From: Campylobacter concisus
GTDB taxonomy: Bacteria > Campylobacterota > Campylobacteria > Campylobacterales > Campylobacteraceae
DNA length: 64,000 nt
Reading direction: 5' to 3'
Assembly: GCF_003048875.2 (NCBI RefSeq)
Contig: NZ_CP049264.1
Span: forward strand, 682,001 to 746,000
Positions 46,715 to 56,781 of the stretch are shown piece by piece. The notes under the pieces are model-generated. The model had not been told where the DNA came from, did no database searches, and was given only the letters and a program-made list of their open reading frames with translations. The translations under genes and the position numbers were made by a program. Positions within the stretch are counted from its first letter, which is position 1. Every line of letters starts with the position of its first letter.

Positions 46715-47037
46715 CTGGTTTTGAGTCACTAAGTGACTCGAGAGAATTTTCTCAGGTTTATAAAGAGGCCAGTAAATGGCACTGCGACGCTTGCGTAGTT
46801 TTTTATAAACCTACAATTGAAAAAAAATTAGCAGTTGTTGCTAGCAAAAAAGTGGGGAAAGCAGTAGTTAGAAATAGAGCAAAGAGACTTTTAAGAGCTG
46901 CTTTTTTTTCTATTTCTAACGAGCTAAAAGATGGCACTTACATTATGGTCGCAAAAAATGGAATTACAGAAATTTCATTTGACAAAATTTGTAAAAATTT
47001 GAGCTGGTCTACAAAAAAAATGGGATGTCTAAAATGA
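46702..47037 (+). CDS. rnpA: Ribonuclease P protein component, apparent ATT start
   Basis: The open frame encodes a complete Rnp[42 protein letters not shown] with the RNR motif, and a C-terminal [11 protein letters not shown]. It binds the catalytic RNA and helps process tRNA 5' ends. No ATG, GTG or TTG in frame lies before the conserved N-terminal part; a GTG at 46852 would remove about half the protein. A tag at 46693 bounds the frame. ATT at 46702 is the only accepted start, with AAAGG nine bases upstream, and it overlaps rpmH by 13 bases. Confidence 0.8.
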   Translation: MGCLAGFESLSDSREFSQVYKEASKWHCDACVVFYKPTIEKKLAVVASKKVGKAVVRNRAKRLLRAAFFSISNELKDGTYIMVAKNGITEISFDKICKNLSWSTKKMGCLK

Positions 47038-47375
47038 AAAAATTTGCGATTAAATTTATCGCTTTTTATCAAAAATATATTTCCATACTTCTGCCAAAAA
47101 GCTGTCGCTACTATCCGACTTGCTCACAATACGCCATTTGGGAATTTCAAACAAACAGCTTTTTCTCTGCTTTTTTTGCAACATTCATGCGAATTTTAAG
47201 ATGCAATCAACTTTTCAAAGGCGGTATCAACTACCCAATCATCCGCAAAAAATTTAACTCATGTTTTATATTTCAAAAAAGCGATACCAAAAATGTAAAT
47301 TTCTGGTTTATCCCTTGTCAAAATAGTAAATTTTATGTCGTAAAAGTATTAGATAAATTAAAGGAAAAAAATTAA
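47034..47375 (+). CDS. yidD: Membrane protein insertion efficiency factor YidD
   Basis: A 113-residue protein. The start [37 protein letters not shown] matches YidD, with the conserved cysteines of CRYYPTCSQYA. YidD assists insertion of inner-membrane proteins by YidC. ATG overlaps the rnpA stop as ATGA; another ATG at 47025 is possible. The extension after about residue 75 is longer than usual and little conserved. Confidence 0.92.
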   Translation: MKKFAIKFIAFYQKYISILLPKSCRYYPTCSQYAIWEFQTNSFFSAFFATFMRILRCNQLFKGGINYPIIRKKFNSCFIFQKSDTKNVNFWFIPCQNSKFYVVKVLDKLKEKN

Positions 47376-48932
47376 ATGGAACAGATGTCTATGCAAAAAA
47401 GGTTGCTTCTTGCAGCACTTTTGTCTATCGTATTTTTCATAGTATATGACTTTTTTATGCCAAAAAGAGCTCCACTAGAGCAAAACCAGACAACGATCTC
47501 TCAAACAATGGATCAAAGCAAAGCTCCAGCCTCTACTAACGATACTCCAAAATCAAATCAAAATTTAGCTTCAAACGAGATAATCGCTACCATCAAAGGT
47601 CAAAGCTACGAAGCAAAGATAGATAAGCTAGGTAGGATTGCGAAGTTTTATCTCACTGAAGATAAGTACAAAACAGAAGATGGCAACAAAATCGAGCTTG
47701 TTTCACAAAATCCACTGCCGCTTGAGCTTAGATTTAACGATAGCGCTTTAAATACTGATGCTTTTAAGGTTGCATATAGCAGTGACGCTAGCGAGGTAGA
47801 TGCTAGTAGCGAGCCTAAAACTATAAAACTCACTCAAAATTTAAACGGCGTTACAGTCACAAAAAATATCAAATTTTACCCAAATGGTCGTTATGAGGTT
47901 GAAGTAAATTTAAGTAAAAGTGTTGATTATTTCATCACTCCTGGCTTTAGACCAAATATCGCGATAGATAGCTACACAGTTCATGGTGTCATGCTTAGAA
48001 ATACAGACGATAGTCTAAATATCATAGAAGATGGCGATGCAAAAGAGGTTAAAAACTATGCAAACACAACTATAGCGGCCGCATCTGATAGATACTACAC
48101 AGCACTATTTTACTCATTTAACAAGCCATTTGAAGCTGTTGTAGATAAAGATGCAAATAACAATCCTATCGTCTTTGTAAAGGCAAACGATAGTCTAAAA
48201 TTAGGCGCTTACATCGGACCAAAAGAGCATAAAATTTTAAGCTCGATGGATGAGAGGCTAAATGACGTTATCGAGTATGGTTGGTTTACATTTATAGCAA
48301 AGCCGATGTTTGCATTCTTAAATTTCTTACATAACTACATCGGCAACTGGGGTTGGGCGATAGTCGTTCTAACGCTAGTTATAAGGATAGTTTTATTCCC
48401 GCTTACGTATAAGGGCATGTTATCTATGAATAAGCTAAAAGAGCTTGCTCCAAAGGTGAAAGAGCTTCAGGCAAAGTACGCTGATGACAAACAAAAACTG
48501 CAAGTTCATATGATGGAGCTATACAAAAAACATGGTGCAAATCCGATGGGTGGCTGCTTGCCGATCTTACTTCAAATTCCGGTATTTTTTGCGATCTACC
48601 GCGTTTTACTAAATGCGATCGAGCTAAAAGGTGCTCCTTGGATACTTTGGATACATGATCTTTCAGTGATGGATCCATACTTTGTGCTACCTATCTTGAT
48701 GGGTCTAACGATGTTTTTACAACAAAAACTTACACCAACGACATTTACTGATCCTATGCAAGAAAAGGTTATGAAATTCTTGCCTTTGATCTTCACATTT
48801 TTCTTTGTGACATTCCCAGCAGGTCTTACGCTTTACTGGTTTGTAAATAACGTTTGTTCAGTCGTTCAACAAGTCTTTGTAAATAAACTTTTTGAAAAAC
48901 ATAAAAAAGCTGCGGAGGTAAAAGCTCAATGA
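47376..48932 (+). CDS. yidC: Membrane protein insertase YidC
   Basis: A 518-residue insertase with N-terminal anchor (RLLLAALLSIVFFIVYDFFM), a long periplasmic beta domain (about 60-310), and the conserved insertase core with five helices. Core motifs include GWAIVVLTLVIRIVLFPLTYKGM with the substrate-groove arginine and NPMGGCLPILLQIPVFFAIYRVL. It inserts small membrane proteins and respiratory subunits. It begins directly after the yidD stop. Confidence 0.97.
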   Translation: MEQMSMQKRLLLAALLSIVFFIVYDFFMPKRAPLEQNQTTISQTMDQSKAPASTNDTPKSNQNLASNEIIATIKGQSYEAKIDKLGRIAKFYLTEDKYKTEDGNKIELVSQNPLPLELRFNDSALNTDAFKVAYSSDASEVDASSEPKTIKLTQNLNGVTVTKNIKFYPNGRYEVEVNLSKSVDYFITPGFRPNIAIDSYTVHGVMLRNTDDSLNIIEDGDAKEVKNYANTTIAAASDRYYTALFYSFNKPFEAVVDKDANNNPIVFVKANDSLKLGAYIGPKEHKILSSMDERLNDVIEYGWFTFIAKPMFAFLNFLHNYIGNWGWAIVVLTLVIRIVLFPLTYKGMLSMNKLKELAPKVKELQAKYADDKQKLQVHMMELYKKHGANPMGGCLPILLQIPVFFAIYRVLLNAIELKGAPWILWIHDLSVMDPYFVLPILMGLTMFLQQKLTPTTFTDPMQEKVMKFLPLIFTFFFVTFPAGLTLYWFVNNVCSVVQQVFVNKLFEKHKKAAEVKAQ

Positions 48933-50011
48933 AGATAGAAGCAAATACCCTCCAAGAGGCATTTCAAAAGGCAGCCGAGCAGCTTAACTGCTCTGTTACA
49001 CAGCTTGATATCAAGGTTTTACAGCATCCAAGTGGTGGAATTTTTGGATTTTTTAAAAAGACAGCGATCATTGAGGCAAATTTAGAAAATCAGCCAAAAC
49101 CACAGCACAAACCAAAAAATGATAGAAATTTTGCTAAAAAAAGCGATGAAAACGAGCCTGCAAAAGAAGAGAAAAAACAGAGCAAAAAACACGATCATAA
49201 TGATAAAAAGCGAAATCCTAAAAAGCATAAAGATGAGAAAAATGAGGCTAAGTCTGAGCAAAAAGAGCATAAAAATGAAAAGCCAAATTTAAGCGAAAAA
49301 AACTCAGCTCTTGCAAAAGATGCTTTTGCTGAAAAGGGCGAAAAAGAGGCAGATGAGCCAGGATATGTGATAAAAAGACTTGATGAGCCAAAAGAGCAAA
49401 AAGAGACTAAAGAAGCAAAAGAGCCACAAGCTAGCAAAGCTGCTCCTAAAAATATCCTAGATACATCAATCATCGAAAATTTTAATCAAACAGATGAAGA
49501 GAGCTCGGTGCAAAATTTACCAAAAGAGAAAAAAGAGAAAGTTGTAATTGACTTTGATAAAATTTTGCCTGAGATAAAAGAGGGTGTGACACGTCTTTTT
49601 AAGGCAAGCTGCTTTGAGATAGATAAGATAGAAGTTAGTAAATTTAATGATGAGACTGTGCTTATCGAGCTTGACGGCGCTGATGCGGCGCTACTTATCG
49701 GCAAAGAGGGCTATAGATATAAAGCGATATCTTATATGCTTTACAACTGGTTAAATTCAAAATACAACCTCGCCATCCGCCTTGAAATCGCACAGTTTTT
49801 GCAAAATCAAGAAGCGATGATGGATCAATATCTAAATGGCGTGATCGAGCGCATACAAAATAGCGGTAGAGCCCAAACGAAGCCACTTGATGGGGTTTTG
49901 GTTAAGATCGCGCTTGAGAAACTTCGTGAGAAATTCCCAGATAAATATGTCGGCATAAAAAGTGGCAATGACGGCAAATTTGTCGTCGTAAATGACTTTT
50001 TCAAAAAATGA
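48929..50011 (+). CDS. jag: Jag/KhpB-type RNA-binding protein
   Basis: A 360-residue protein. Residues 1-55 form the Jag N-domain ([19 protein letters not shown]... [11 protein letters not shown]). A highly charged Lys/Glu-rich disordered linker runs from about 56 to 205, far longer than usual. Then a KH domain ([21 protein letters not shown] with GKEG loop) and an R3H-like C-terminal part follow. In other bacteria Jag (KhpB) binds many RNAs and affects division. ATG overlaps yidC by 4 bases. Confidence 0.9.
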   Translation: MKIEANTLQEAFQKAAEQLNCSVTQLDIKVLQHPSGGIFGFFKKTAIIEANLENQPKPQHKPKNDRNFAKKSDENEPAKEEKKQSKKHDHNDKKRNPKKHKDEKNEAKSEQKEHKNEKPNLSEKNSALAKDAFAEKGEKEADEPGYVIKRLDEPKEQKETKEAKEPQASKAAPKNILDTSIIENFNQTDEESSVQNLPKEKKEKVVIDFDKILPEIKEGVTRLFKASCFEIDKIEVSKFNDETVLIELDGADAALLIGKEGYRYKAISYMLYNWLNSKYNLAIRLEIAQFLQNQEAMMDQYLNGVIERIQNSGRAQTKPLDGVLVKIALEKLREKFPDKYVGIKSGNDGKFVVVNDFFKK

Positions 50012-51333
50012 GTGAAACTATCGCAGCCCTTGCCACAGCTTATGGCATCGGCTCAGTTTCTATCGTAAGGCTTAGTGGCAAGGATGCCCTGACCATCTCC
50101 TTAAAACTTCTAAAACTTTCAAATTTAGAGCCAAGATACGCAAAACTAGCCAAAATTTACTCCCTTGACGATGAAATTTTAGACGAGGGTATCGTTATAT
50201 ATTTTAAAGCCCCAGCAAGCTTTACTGGCGAGGATATCGTCGAGTTTCAAACTCATGGCGGCGTGATGGTTAGCGAGAGAATTTTAAATGAGCTAATAAG
50301 AGCTGGCTCAAGGCTTGCTATGCCTGGCGAGTTTAGCAAGCGAGCATTTTTAAATGGCAAGATGGATCTAGCTAAGGCTGAGGCGATGCAAGGGCTCATC
50401 ACTTCAAAAAGCGAGATCGCTGCTAAAATTTTGACCCGTCAAATGCAAGGCGATCTTAGTAAATTTGTAGGTGAGATCAGGGGCGAAGTGGTCAAAACTC
50501 TTGCCTTTGTTGAGACGATGATCGACTATGCTGATGATGATCTGCCTACAAATTTGCTAGAGCAGACTAAGCAGATGCTTTTAAAAAATAGTGAGAAGCT
50601 AGAGCGCATAGCAACTCTTAGCGAGCAAAGAAGGGGGCTAATAGATGGCTTTAAGATCGCAATCGTTGGCAAGCCAAATGTGGGCAAAAGCTCTATCTTA
50701 AACTCATTTTTGGCATACGAAAGAGCGATCGTTAGCGACGAAGCGGGCACAACTAGAGATAGGATAGAAGAAAATTTCAAGATCGGCTCGCACTTAGTTC
50801 GCATAATAGACACCGCAGGCATCAGAAAAGATGCTGGGAAGATCGAGCAAATCGGCATAAACTACTCAATCTCAGCCATAAACGAGGCCGACATCATCCT
50901 AGCTGTCTTTGATGGCTCATCTTTAAGCGACGAGCAAGATAAAGAGATAATAAAGCTCGTTTCTAACTCGAACAAAAAAGCCTTTTTTATCCTAAACAAA
51001 AGCGATCTTGCGTTTAAATTTGACATAAATTTGGACGGCGCTATCAAAATTTCTGCAAAAACTGATACGAGCGTAGTTTTAAAAGAGCTTGAGGGTTATC
51101 TCAAGACGCAAGACACCGACGAGATCATGCTAAGCTCAAACCGCCAAATTTTAAGCTGTAAAGAGGCGAGTGAGGCTTTAAAAAGAGCGTTTTTAAGGCT
51201 AAATGAAGAGGAGCTAGAAATTTTCGCTTACGAGCTAAATACCGCGATAAAGGCGCTTGCTAGTATCACAAAGCCATTTGAGAGAAGCGAAATTTTAGAC
51301 GAGATGTTTAGCCATTTTTGTTTAGGAAAATGA
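50008..51333 (+). CDS. mnmE: tRNA modification GTPase MnmE
   Basis: A 441-residue GTPase that, with MnmG, installs carboxymethylaminomethyl at U34 of certain tRNAs. An N-terminal tetrahydrofolate-binding domain is followed by an inserted Ras-like G domain: GKPNVGKSS (P-loop), DTAGI and NKSDL. The C-terminal helical domain ends in HFCLGK, the CxGK motif with the catalytic cysteine. It overlaps jag by 4 bases. Confidence 0.97.
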   Translation: MSETIAALATAYGIGSVSIVRLSGKDALTISLKLLKLSNLEPRYAKLAKIYSLDDEILDEGIVIYFKAPASFTGEDIVEFQTHGGVMVSERILNELIRAGSRLAMPGEFSKRAFLNGKMDLAKAEAMQGLITSKSEIAAKILTRQMQGDLSKFVGEIRGEVVKTLAFVETMIDYADDDLPTNLLEQTKQMLLKNSEKLERIATLSEQRRGLIDGFKIAIVGKPNVGKSSILNSFLAYERAIVSDEAGTTRDRIEENFKIGSHLVRIIDTAGIRKDAGKIEQIGINYSISAINEADIILAVFDGSSLSDEQDKEIIKLVSNSNKKAFFILNKSDLAFKFDINLDGAIKISAKTDTSVVLKELEGYLKTQDTDEIMLSSNRQILSCKEASEALKRAFLRLNEEELEIFAYELNTAIKALASITKPFERSEILDEMFSHFCLGK

Positions 51334-51375
51334 TACTTTTTTTGGTTAAAATTTTCGCTTTTTAAAGGAGAGAAT

Positions 51376-51957
51376 ATGAAAATTTTACTTTTAAATGGCG
51401 GCAAAAAATTTGGCCATTCAGATGGCAGGCTCAATCAAACACTTCATGATCTTGCGTGCGAAAAACTAGCAAAAATGGGTCACGAGGTAAAGCAAACCGT
51501 GATAGATCAAGGCTATGATATCGAGGCTGAAGTTGAGAAATTTCTCTGGATGGACGCGGTAGTTTGGCAGATGCCAGCTTGGTGGATGGGCGAGCCTTGG
51601 ATAGTGAAAAAGTATATCGACGAGGTCTTTACAGCAGGACACGGCAAGCTTTATACGAGTGATGGCAGGCATAGGGTTGATCCAACTAAAAACTACGGCA
51701 AAGGCGGCTTGCTAAATGGCAAGAAATTTATGCTAAGCCTTACTTGGAATGCCCCAGCCGAGGCATTTAGCGATCCAAATGAGTTTTTTGAGGCGCGCGG
51801 CGTTGATGGGGTTTATTTTCATTTTAGAAAGGCAAATGAATTTTTGGGCATGAAGCCTCTTCCATATTTTATCTGCTGCGATGTTATCAAGATGCCAGAC
51901 GTGCCAAGATACCTAAAAGAGTATGAGGCGCATCTTGAAAAAGTTTTCAAAGCGTAA
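51376..51957 (+). CDS. mdaB: MdaB-like NAD(P)H quinone oxidoreductase (flavodoxin-like)
   Basis: A 193-residue flavodoxin-fold oxidoreductase of the MdaB/modulator-of-drug-activity B type. LLLNGGKKFGHSDGRLNQTL is the FMN/FAD-binding start and WQMPAWWMGEPWIVKKYIDEVF the family core; KGGLLNGKKFMLSLTWNAP follows. MdaB reduces quinones in two-electron steps and protects against oxidative stress. A good AAAGGAG site precedes the ATG and a hairpin follows the stop. Confidence 0.9.
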   Translation: MKILLLNGGKKFGHSDGRLNQTLHDLACEKLAKMGHEVKQTVIDQGYDIEAEVEKFLWMDAVVWQMPAWWMGEPWIVKKYIDEVFTAGHGKLYTSDGRHRVDPTKNYGKGGLLNGKKFMLSLTWNAPAEAFSDPNEFFEARGVDGVYFHFRKANEFLGMKPLPYFICCDVIKMPDVPRYLKEYEAHLEKVFKA

Positions 51958-51970
51958 AACATTTCTACCG

Positions 51971-51995
51971 CTCTCTAGCCACTTGCGCTAGAGGG
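51971..51995 (+). terminator. Hairpin after mdaB
   Basis: CTCTAGC and GCTAGAG pair around a 7-base loop, extended to nine pairs with one wobble; followed by an A/T-rich stretch and TTTT at 52012. Confidence 0.55.
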
Positions 51996-52026
51996 CATCT
52001 AAATTTATATCTTTTGTGTGGGGAAA

Positions 52027-52746
52027 ATGAGGACAAAATTTCTATTTTTAGCTGCAGTTATATTTTTTGCTGGGTGCGCTGGCAAGCAAATTTTAAAGCC
52101 AAGCGATGAGGCAAATTTACTCTACCTTGAAAATAACGAAACCTTGCACGAGATGAAAATTTATAAGCTTCAAAATAGCCTAAATGACTTTAATAAATTT
52201 GCAAACATTATTGGTAAGGCTGAGATAAAAGCAGACGGAGTAAATGCAGAATTTAGCGCTCTTGGCGATCTCATGCAAGGCAGCGCGGCAGACAAAATGG
52301 TGCTTGTTAAAAATTTGGGCACAAACCATGAGCTCATCTTGTCAAATGCTAGTGACATAGAGGAGCTCGTAAATGCAAAAAATATCAAATTTTATGAAAT
52401 TTCAAATGGCGCTATCAAAAGCATAGTTTATAGCACAAAGAGCATGCCAGTTTGCGAAGCTTTTGCAGGTGGCAAAGAGGTGATAAAAGTAAAAAGCGTG
52501 ACAAATCACCCTTTGAAAAATGGCTTTTTTGCGGTAATCTTAAACTCAGATATATCTAATGATCAAGGCTTTTTTCTAAGAGAGACGAGCTATTATTTCA
52601 ACCTTTCAAGCGAAGATGAAGAGAAGATTAAGGCTGAGACGCTAACGCAAAATTTTTATAAAACATTTATCGAAAGGGACCTTGTAAATCAAGGCAAAAT
52701 TCTCTCAAATGTGCTTTGTTTTAGTAAATTCCAAAAGGCTTTTTAG
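52027..52746 (+). CDS. Hypothetical lipoprotein
   Basis: A 239-residue protein with signal peptide MRTKFLFLAAVIFFAGC, lipobox FAGC, so lipidated Cys at residue 17, and then a soluble domain with a pair of cysteines further on. I recognise no family. It shares with the secreted protein at 56782 a block of the type SKMPVCEA...K and an ending LxNxLCFSK versus LLLVKGMCLTK, so the two may be distant paralogues. The preferred start is ATG 52027; a GTG at 52018 is possible but has no ribosome site. Confidence 0.65.
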   Translation: MRTKFLFLAAVIFFAGCAGKQILKPSDEANLLYLENNETLHEMKIYKLQNSLNDFNKFANIIGKAEIKADGVNAEFSALGDLMQGSAADKMVLVKNLGTNHELILSNASDIEELVNAKNIKFYEISNGAIKSIVYSTKSMPVCEAFAGGKEVIKVKSVTNHPLKNGFFAVILNSDISNDQGFFLRETSYYFNLSSEDEEKIKAETLTQNFYKTFIERDLVNQGKILSNVLCFSKFQKAF

Positions 52747-52802
52747 TAACTTTTTATAAGCAAGGTTGTAAAATAGCTTAAAATTCTTAAAAGGTTACAT
52801 CA

Positions 52803-54992
52803 ATGGATAAAGCTACCATACAAGCACATAAAATCAGCGACGAAGAGTATGAGGAGATCTTAAAAATTTTAGGCCGTGAGCCAAATTTACTAGAGCTTGG
52901 CATATTTTCGGCGATGTGGAGCGAGCACTGCAGCTACAAATCAAGCAAAAAATACCTAAACGGCTTTCCGACAAAGGCACCTTGGGTCATTCAAGGACCT
53001 GGTGAAAATGCTGGCGTCATCGACGTTGGCGATGGGGTTGCCGCTGTGTTTAAGATGGAGAGTCACAACCACCCAAGCTTTATCGAGCCGTTTCAGGGCG
53101 CTGCAACTGGCGTTGGTGGAATTTTAAGAGACGTCTTTACGATGGGCGCAAGAGTCGTTGCGAATATGAACTCGCTTCGTTTTGGTGAGATAAGAGGCGA
53201 GGGCGAGCTAGCTAAAAAGCATAGATATCTGCTAAAAGGAAGCGTGGCTGGCATCGGACATTACGGCAACTGCATGGGTATCCCAACGATCGGTGGTGAG
53301 ACTACATTCGATCCTAGCTTTAATGGCAATATCCTAATCAACGCTTTCGCGCTTGGACTTTGCAAAAGTGATGAAATTTTCTACGGCAAGGCTGAAGGTG
53401 TGGGCAACCCAGTTATTTACGTGGGCTCAAAGACCGGCAGGGACGGGCTTGGCGGCGCTGTAATGGCGAGCGATAGCTTTAACGACGAAAATAAATCACT
53501 CCGTCCAACGGTGCAAGTGGGCGACCCATTTGCCGAGAAACTGCTTATGGAAGCGTGCTTGGAGCTTTTCAAAAAAGACTACATCATCGGCATCCAAGAC
53601 ATGGGCGCAGCAGGGCTTACTAGCTCTAGCTTTGAGATGGCAGGCAGAAGCGGCAGCGGCATGAAGATCTATCTAGACCGCGTGCCGATGCGTGAAGTTG
53701 GCATGACGCCTTATGAGCTAATGCTAAGCGAGTCTCAAGAGCGTATGCTAATATGCGCGAAAAAAGGCTTTGAGCAAAAGGTGCTTGAAATTTTTAGAAA
53801 GTGGGACCTTGACGCTGAGATCATCGGCGAGGTCACAAGTAGCGGAGTGATGCAGCTTTACTGGCATGGTGAGCTAGCAGGCGAAATCCCTATCGGCCCA
53901 CTTAGCGAGGCAGCTCCGGTACTTGATCGCCCTGTTGCACGTCCAAAATACCTTGATGAGATAGCAAATTTAGAAATTCCAAATAACGTTGATAACAAAA
54001 CGGCATTTTTTAAACTTTTAAAAGAGCCAGAAGTGCTAAATAAAAGCTTTATCTACGATCAATACGACGCAAATATCCAGACAAATACCATTAAACAGCC
54101 TGGCCACTTGGGCGCTGCAACTATCCGTATAAAAGAGAGCGGTAGGGGGGTCGCTATGGCTGCGCAGTGCGACCCTAGAGCAAATTTTGTTGATCCAAAG
54201 ATCGGTGCTGCAAGAGCCGTTGCTGCTGCTGGTAGAAAGGTAGCTATGAGCGGTGCTGTCCCACTTGCGATCACCGACTGCCTAAACTATGGCAACCCAC
54301 AAAATCTAGAGGTGATGTGGCAGTTTAAAGAGGGCTGCGAAGGGATAAAAGAGGCTTGCCGTGAGCTAAATACACCAGTTGTTAGTGGTAACGTGAGCCT
54401 TTATAACGATACTGACGGCGTTAGTGTCTATCCAACGCCGGCCATCGTCACGGTTGGTGTAAATGAAGATGCAAATTTAAACCTAAAAAGCACATTTTTA
54501 AGCGAGGGCAGGGCGATTTACTTGCTTGGCGAGACAAGTGGGGAGTTTGCAGCTTCTCTTTACGCAAAGGCGCTATTTAACGTGGTTGGCGGCAAGCTAA
54601 AAGAGGTTGATTATAAAGCTGAGCGAGCCCTTTGGGACCTAGTAATCGAAGCAAATAAAGAGCAAATTTTAGAGTTTGCAAATAGCGTAGGCGTAGGCGG
54701 TCTTGCTATCACGCTGGCAAAAATGGCTAGCATCTCAAACATCGGCGTAAAATGTGAAGTGAAATTTAAAGAGCCAAATTTTATCTTTGATGAGAGCTTT
54801 TCAAGAGCGGTTGTGGGTGTGAAAGACGAGGCTAAATTTGAAGCGCTTGCGGCTAAATTTGGAGTGAAATTTGAAAAGATCGGCGTTAGTGGAGGCAAGA
54901 GATTTAAGCTAAATGAGATAGATGAGAGTTTAGAGGACGTAAGAGAAATTTATCTAAATGAGTTTGCGAAAATCGTAAAAAAGGAGGACTAA
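52803..54992 (+). CDS. purL: Phosphoribosylformylglycinamidine synthase subunit PurL (small type)
   Basis: A 729-residue PurL of the small type, which works with PurS and PurQ to turn FGAR into FGAM in purine synthesis. Conserved blocks are [42 protein letters not shown], and [20 protein letters not shown] repeated half from about 400 carries the second site ([10 protein letters not shown]). PurH is 2.4 kb downstream, with three unrelated genes between. Confidence 0.97.
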   Translation: MDKATIQAHKISDEEYEEILKILGREPNLLELGIFSAMWSEHCSYKSSKKYLNGFPTKAPWVIQGPGENAGVIDVGDGVAAVFKMESHNHPSFIEPFQGAATGVGGILRDVFTMGARVVANMNSLRFGEIRGEGELAKKHRYLLKGSVAGIGHYGNCMGIPTIGGETTFDPSFNGNILINAFALGLCKSDEIFYGKAEGVGNPVIYVGSKTGRDGLGGAVMASDSFNDENKSLRPTVQVGDPFAEKLLMEACLELFKKDYIIGIQDMGAAGLTSSSFEMAGRSGSGMKIYLDRVPMREVGMTPYELMLSESQERMLICAKKGFEQKVLEIFRKWDLDAEIIGEVTSSGVMQLYWHGELAGEIPIGPLSEAAPVLDRPVARPKYLDEIANLEIPNNVDNKTAFFKLLKEPEVLNKSFIYDQYDANIQTNTIKQPGHLGAATIRIKESGRGVAMAAQCDPRANFVDPKIGAARAVAAAGRKVAMSGAVPLAITDCLNYGNPQNLEVMWQFKEGCEGIKEACRELNTPVVSGNVSLYNDTDGVSVYPTPAIVTVGVNEDANLNLKSTFLSEGRAIYLLGETSGEFAASLYAKALFNVVGGKLKEVDYKAERALWDLVIEANKEQILEFANSVGVGGLAITLAKMASISNIGVKCEVKFKEPNFIFDESFSRAVVGVKDEAKFEALAAKFGVKFEKIGVSGGKRFKLNEIDESLEDVREIYLNEFAKIVKKED

Positions 54993-54995
54993 GAG

Positions 54996-56045
54996 ATGTT
55001 TTCTAAAAAGGAAAAAGCAAGCGGAGAAAAGGAAGTAGAGCAAAACGAGAAAAAGGGCGTGGCAAAGCCACCAGTGCTCTTTAGCGATACTCAAAATTTG
55101 ATAAGTACGATCGAAAAAAGGCTAAATGCCCCTTTGATAACCTACTACAACTCAAACGCTGGTAATGTCTGCGGAAACGATGCAAGTGCTATGTATGAAA
55201 TTTTAAAGGGTAAAAAGATAGACACTGCCTATCTTTTCATAAAAAGTGATGGCGGAAGCGGTATAGCTGCGCTTAGGATCATTAGCACCCTTAGAAACTA
55301 CTGCAAAAATTTAATAGCACTGATCCCGTCAAACTGCGCTTCAGCAGCTACGATGATGGCGCTTGGTGCTAATGAGATCGTCATGGGTCCGCTTGCCTAT
55401 CTAACGCCAGTTGATACATCGCTCAAGCACGAGCTAAGCCCTACAAACAAGGGCAACGAGCTAGTTAGTGTCTCTATGGACGAGCTTAGCCGTGTAGTGA
55501 AGCTTTGGAAAGAGCAGGACAAGGATAGACCAAACGACACAAACCCCTATAACTCGCTATATGAGTATATCCATCCGCTAGTTTTTGGTGCGGTTGATCG
55601 TGCTAGCTCGCTTTCGCTTAAAATTTGCTCTGAGCTACTTAGATATCACATAGATGATGATAAAAAGATCGTTGAAATTTCAGAGCGACTAAACGCAGAT
55701 TACCCAGCACATGAGTATCCGATACTCTTTCGTGAGGCGCAGGAGATCGGTCTGCATGTCAAGAAAATGGACGATGATCTAAACGAGATGCTTCAGGAGC
55801 TAACGCTGCTTTACTCGGAGATGGGGCAGCGAGCCTTTACCGACTACGATGAGAACAGCTATCACGATAACAACATCGCAAACATCATCGAAACAAACGG
55901 CAAGCAAATTTACTATCAGATTGATAAAGACTGGTTTTATCGCCCTGAGGAGCGCCGCTGGAACGTGATGAATGACGAGAGCTCATGGCGCAAAAATGAG
56001 CTAGTAAATGGCAAGATAAAAAATACGATCTATCACTTGTGGTAA
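54996..56045 (+). CDS. Clp-fold serine protease homologue (SDH_sah family)
   Basis: A 349-residue soluble protein of the ClpP/crotonase-like fold related to the serine dehydrogenase proteinase family. AYLFIKSDGGSGIAALRI contains the oxyanion glycine motif, IPSNCASAATMMALGANEIVMGP has the candidate nucleophile serine, and a following YPAHEYPI supplies a possible catalytic histidine. No signal peptide. It lies 3 bases after purL and immediately before the DjlA-like gene, suggesting an operon. Whether it is an active protease is not settled by sequence. Confidence 0.75.
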   Translation: MFSKKEKASGEKEVEQNEKKGVAKPPVLFSDTQNLISTIEKRLNAPLITYYNSNAGNVCGNDASAMYEILKGKKIDTAYLFIKSDGGSGIAALRIISTLRNYCKNLIALIPSNCASAATMMALGANEIVMGPLAYLTPVDTSLKHELSPTNKGNELVSVSMDELSRVVKLWKEQDKDRPNDTNPYNSLYEYIHPLVFGAVDRASSLSLKICSELLRYHIDDDKKIVEISERLNADYPAHEYPILFREAQEIGLHVKKMDDDLNEMLQELTLLYSEMGQRAFTDYDENSYHDNNIANIIETNGKQIYYQIDKDWFYRPEERRWNVMNDESSWRKNELVNGKIKNTIYHLW

Positions 56046-56046
56046 T

Positions 56047-56781
56047 ATGTCTGGAGTCCTGTTTTTACTGATATTAGGCGGTGCGATATTTTTATTTATG
56101 AATGTCCAAATAGGTAGTAACCGCAAGAAACAAGCAAATGTAGATGAGGCTAAATTTCTAGTCTCACTGCTTGCAAAAGTCGCTAAAAGTGACGGCAGGG
56201 TTAGCGAGCTAGAGGCTAGACTGATCACTCAGGTGCTTGATGATCTAAGTCAAAAGGTTAGCGGTGTTAGCGGCGTGCGTGAGTATCTAAAAGAGGTCTA
56301 TAACAGCCAAAAAGAAAATGTAGATAACGCCTATGAAACCGCTAGAAACTACAAGCGCGCGTTTAATCTAAACTACGATACCTGCGTGGCTAGGCTCACT
56401 TTTTTTCTAAATTTAGCCTATATAGACGGAGAGTTTAACAAAAGCGAGCAAGATGTTATAAGAAATATCGCTTATGGATTTGGCATCGACAAGGAGACGC
56501 TTGATGAGATAATCTATAAATTTGATAGCTTTTATGGCTCGAGGTTTGGGGCAGATCACGATGAGATAAGCCAAGAAAACGATGCGTTTGAGGTTTTAGG
56601 ACTTAGTAAAAATGCAAGCCTTGATGAGGTAAAGGCTCGTTATAAAGAGCTTGTGAGGCAGTATCACCCTGATATTTTGATGGGCAGGGGCGAGAGCAAA
56701 GAGGTGATAGAGCGCTCGACTAAGAAGCTTCAGGAGATAAACGAGGCTTATGGGCGATTAAAAGAGAAATTTGGAGTTTAG
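56047..56781 (+). CDS. djlA: DjlA-like co-chaperone (TerB plus J domain)
   Basis: A 244-residue protein: N-terminal membrane anchor (about 3-20), a TerB-like helical domain (about 34-150) and a C-terminal J domain (about 178-244) with the essential HPD in QYHPDILMGRG. This order is that of DjlA, a membrane-anchored partner that stimulates DnaK. Encoded one base after the Clp-fold gene. A DnaJ-like gene occupies this place in C. jejuni, as I recall. Confidence 0.85.
   Translation: MSGVLFLLILGGAIFLFMNVQIGSNRKKQANVDEAKFLVSLLAKVAKSDGRVSELEARLITQVLDDLSQKVSGVSGVREYLKEVYNSQKENVDNAYETARNYKRAFNLNYDTCVARLTFFLNLAYIDGEFNKSEQDVIRNIAYGFGIDKETLDEIIYKFDSFYGSRFGADHDEISQENDAFEVLGLSKNASLDEVKARYKELVRQYHPDILMGRGESKEVIERSTKKLQEINEAYGRLKEKFGV

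Noticed and set aside
54145-54150. G6 run in purL as a phase-variation tract
   Set aside because: Too short to slip at the usual rate, and purL is a core enzyme.
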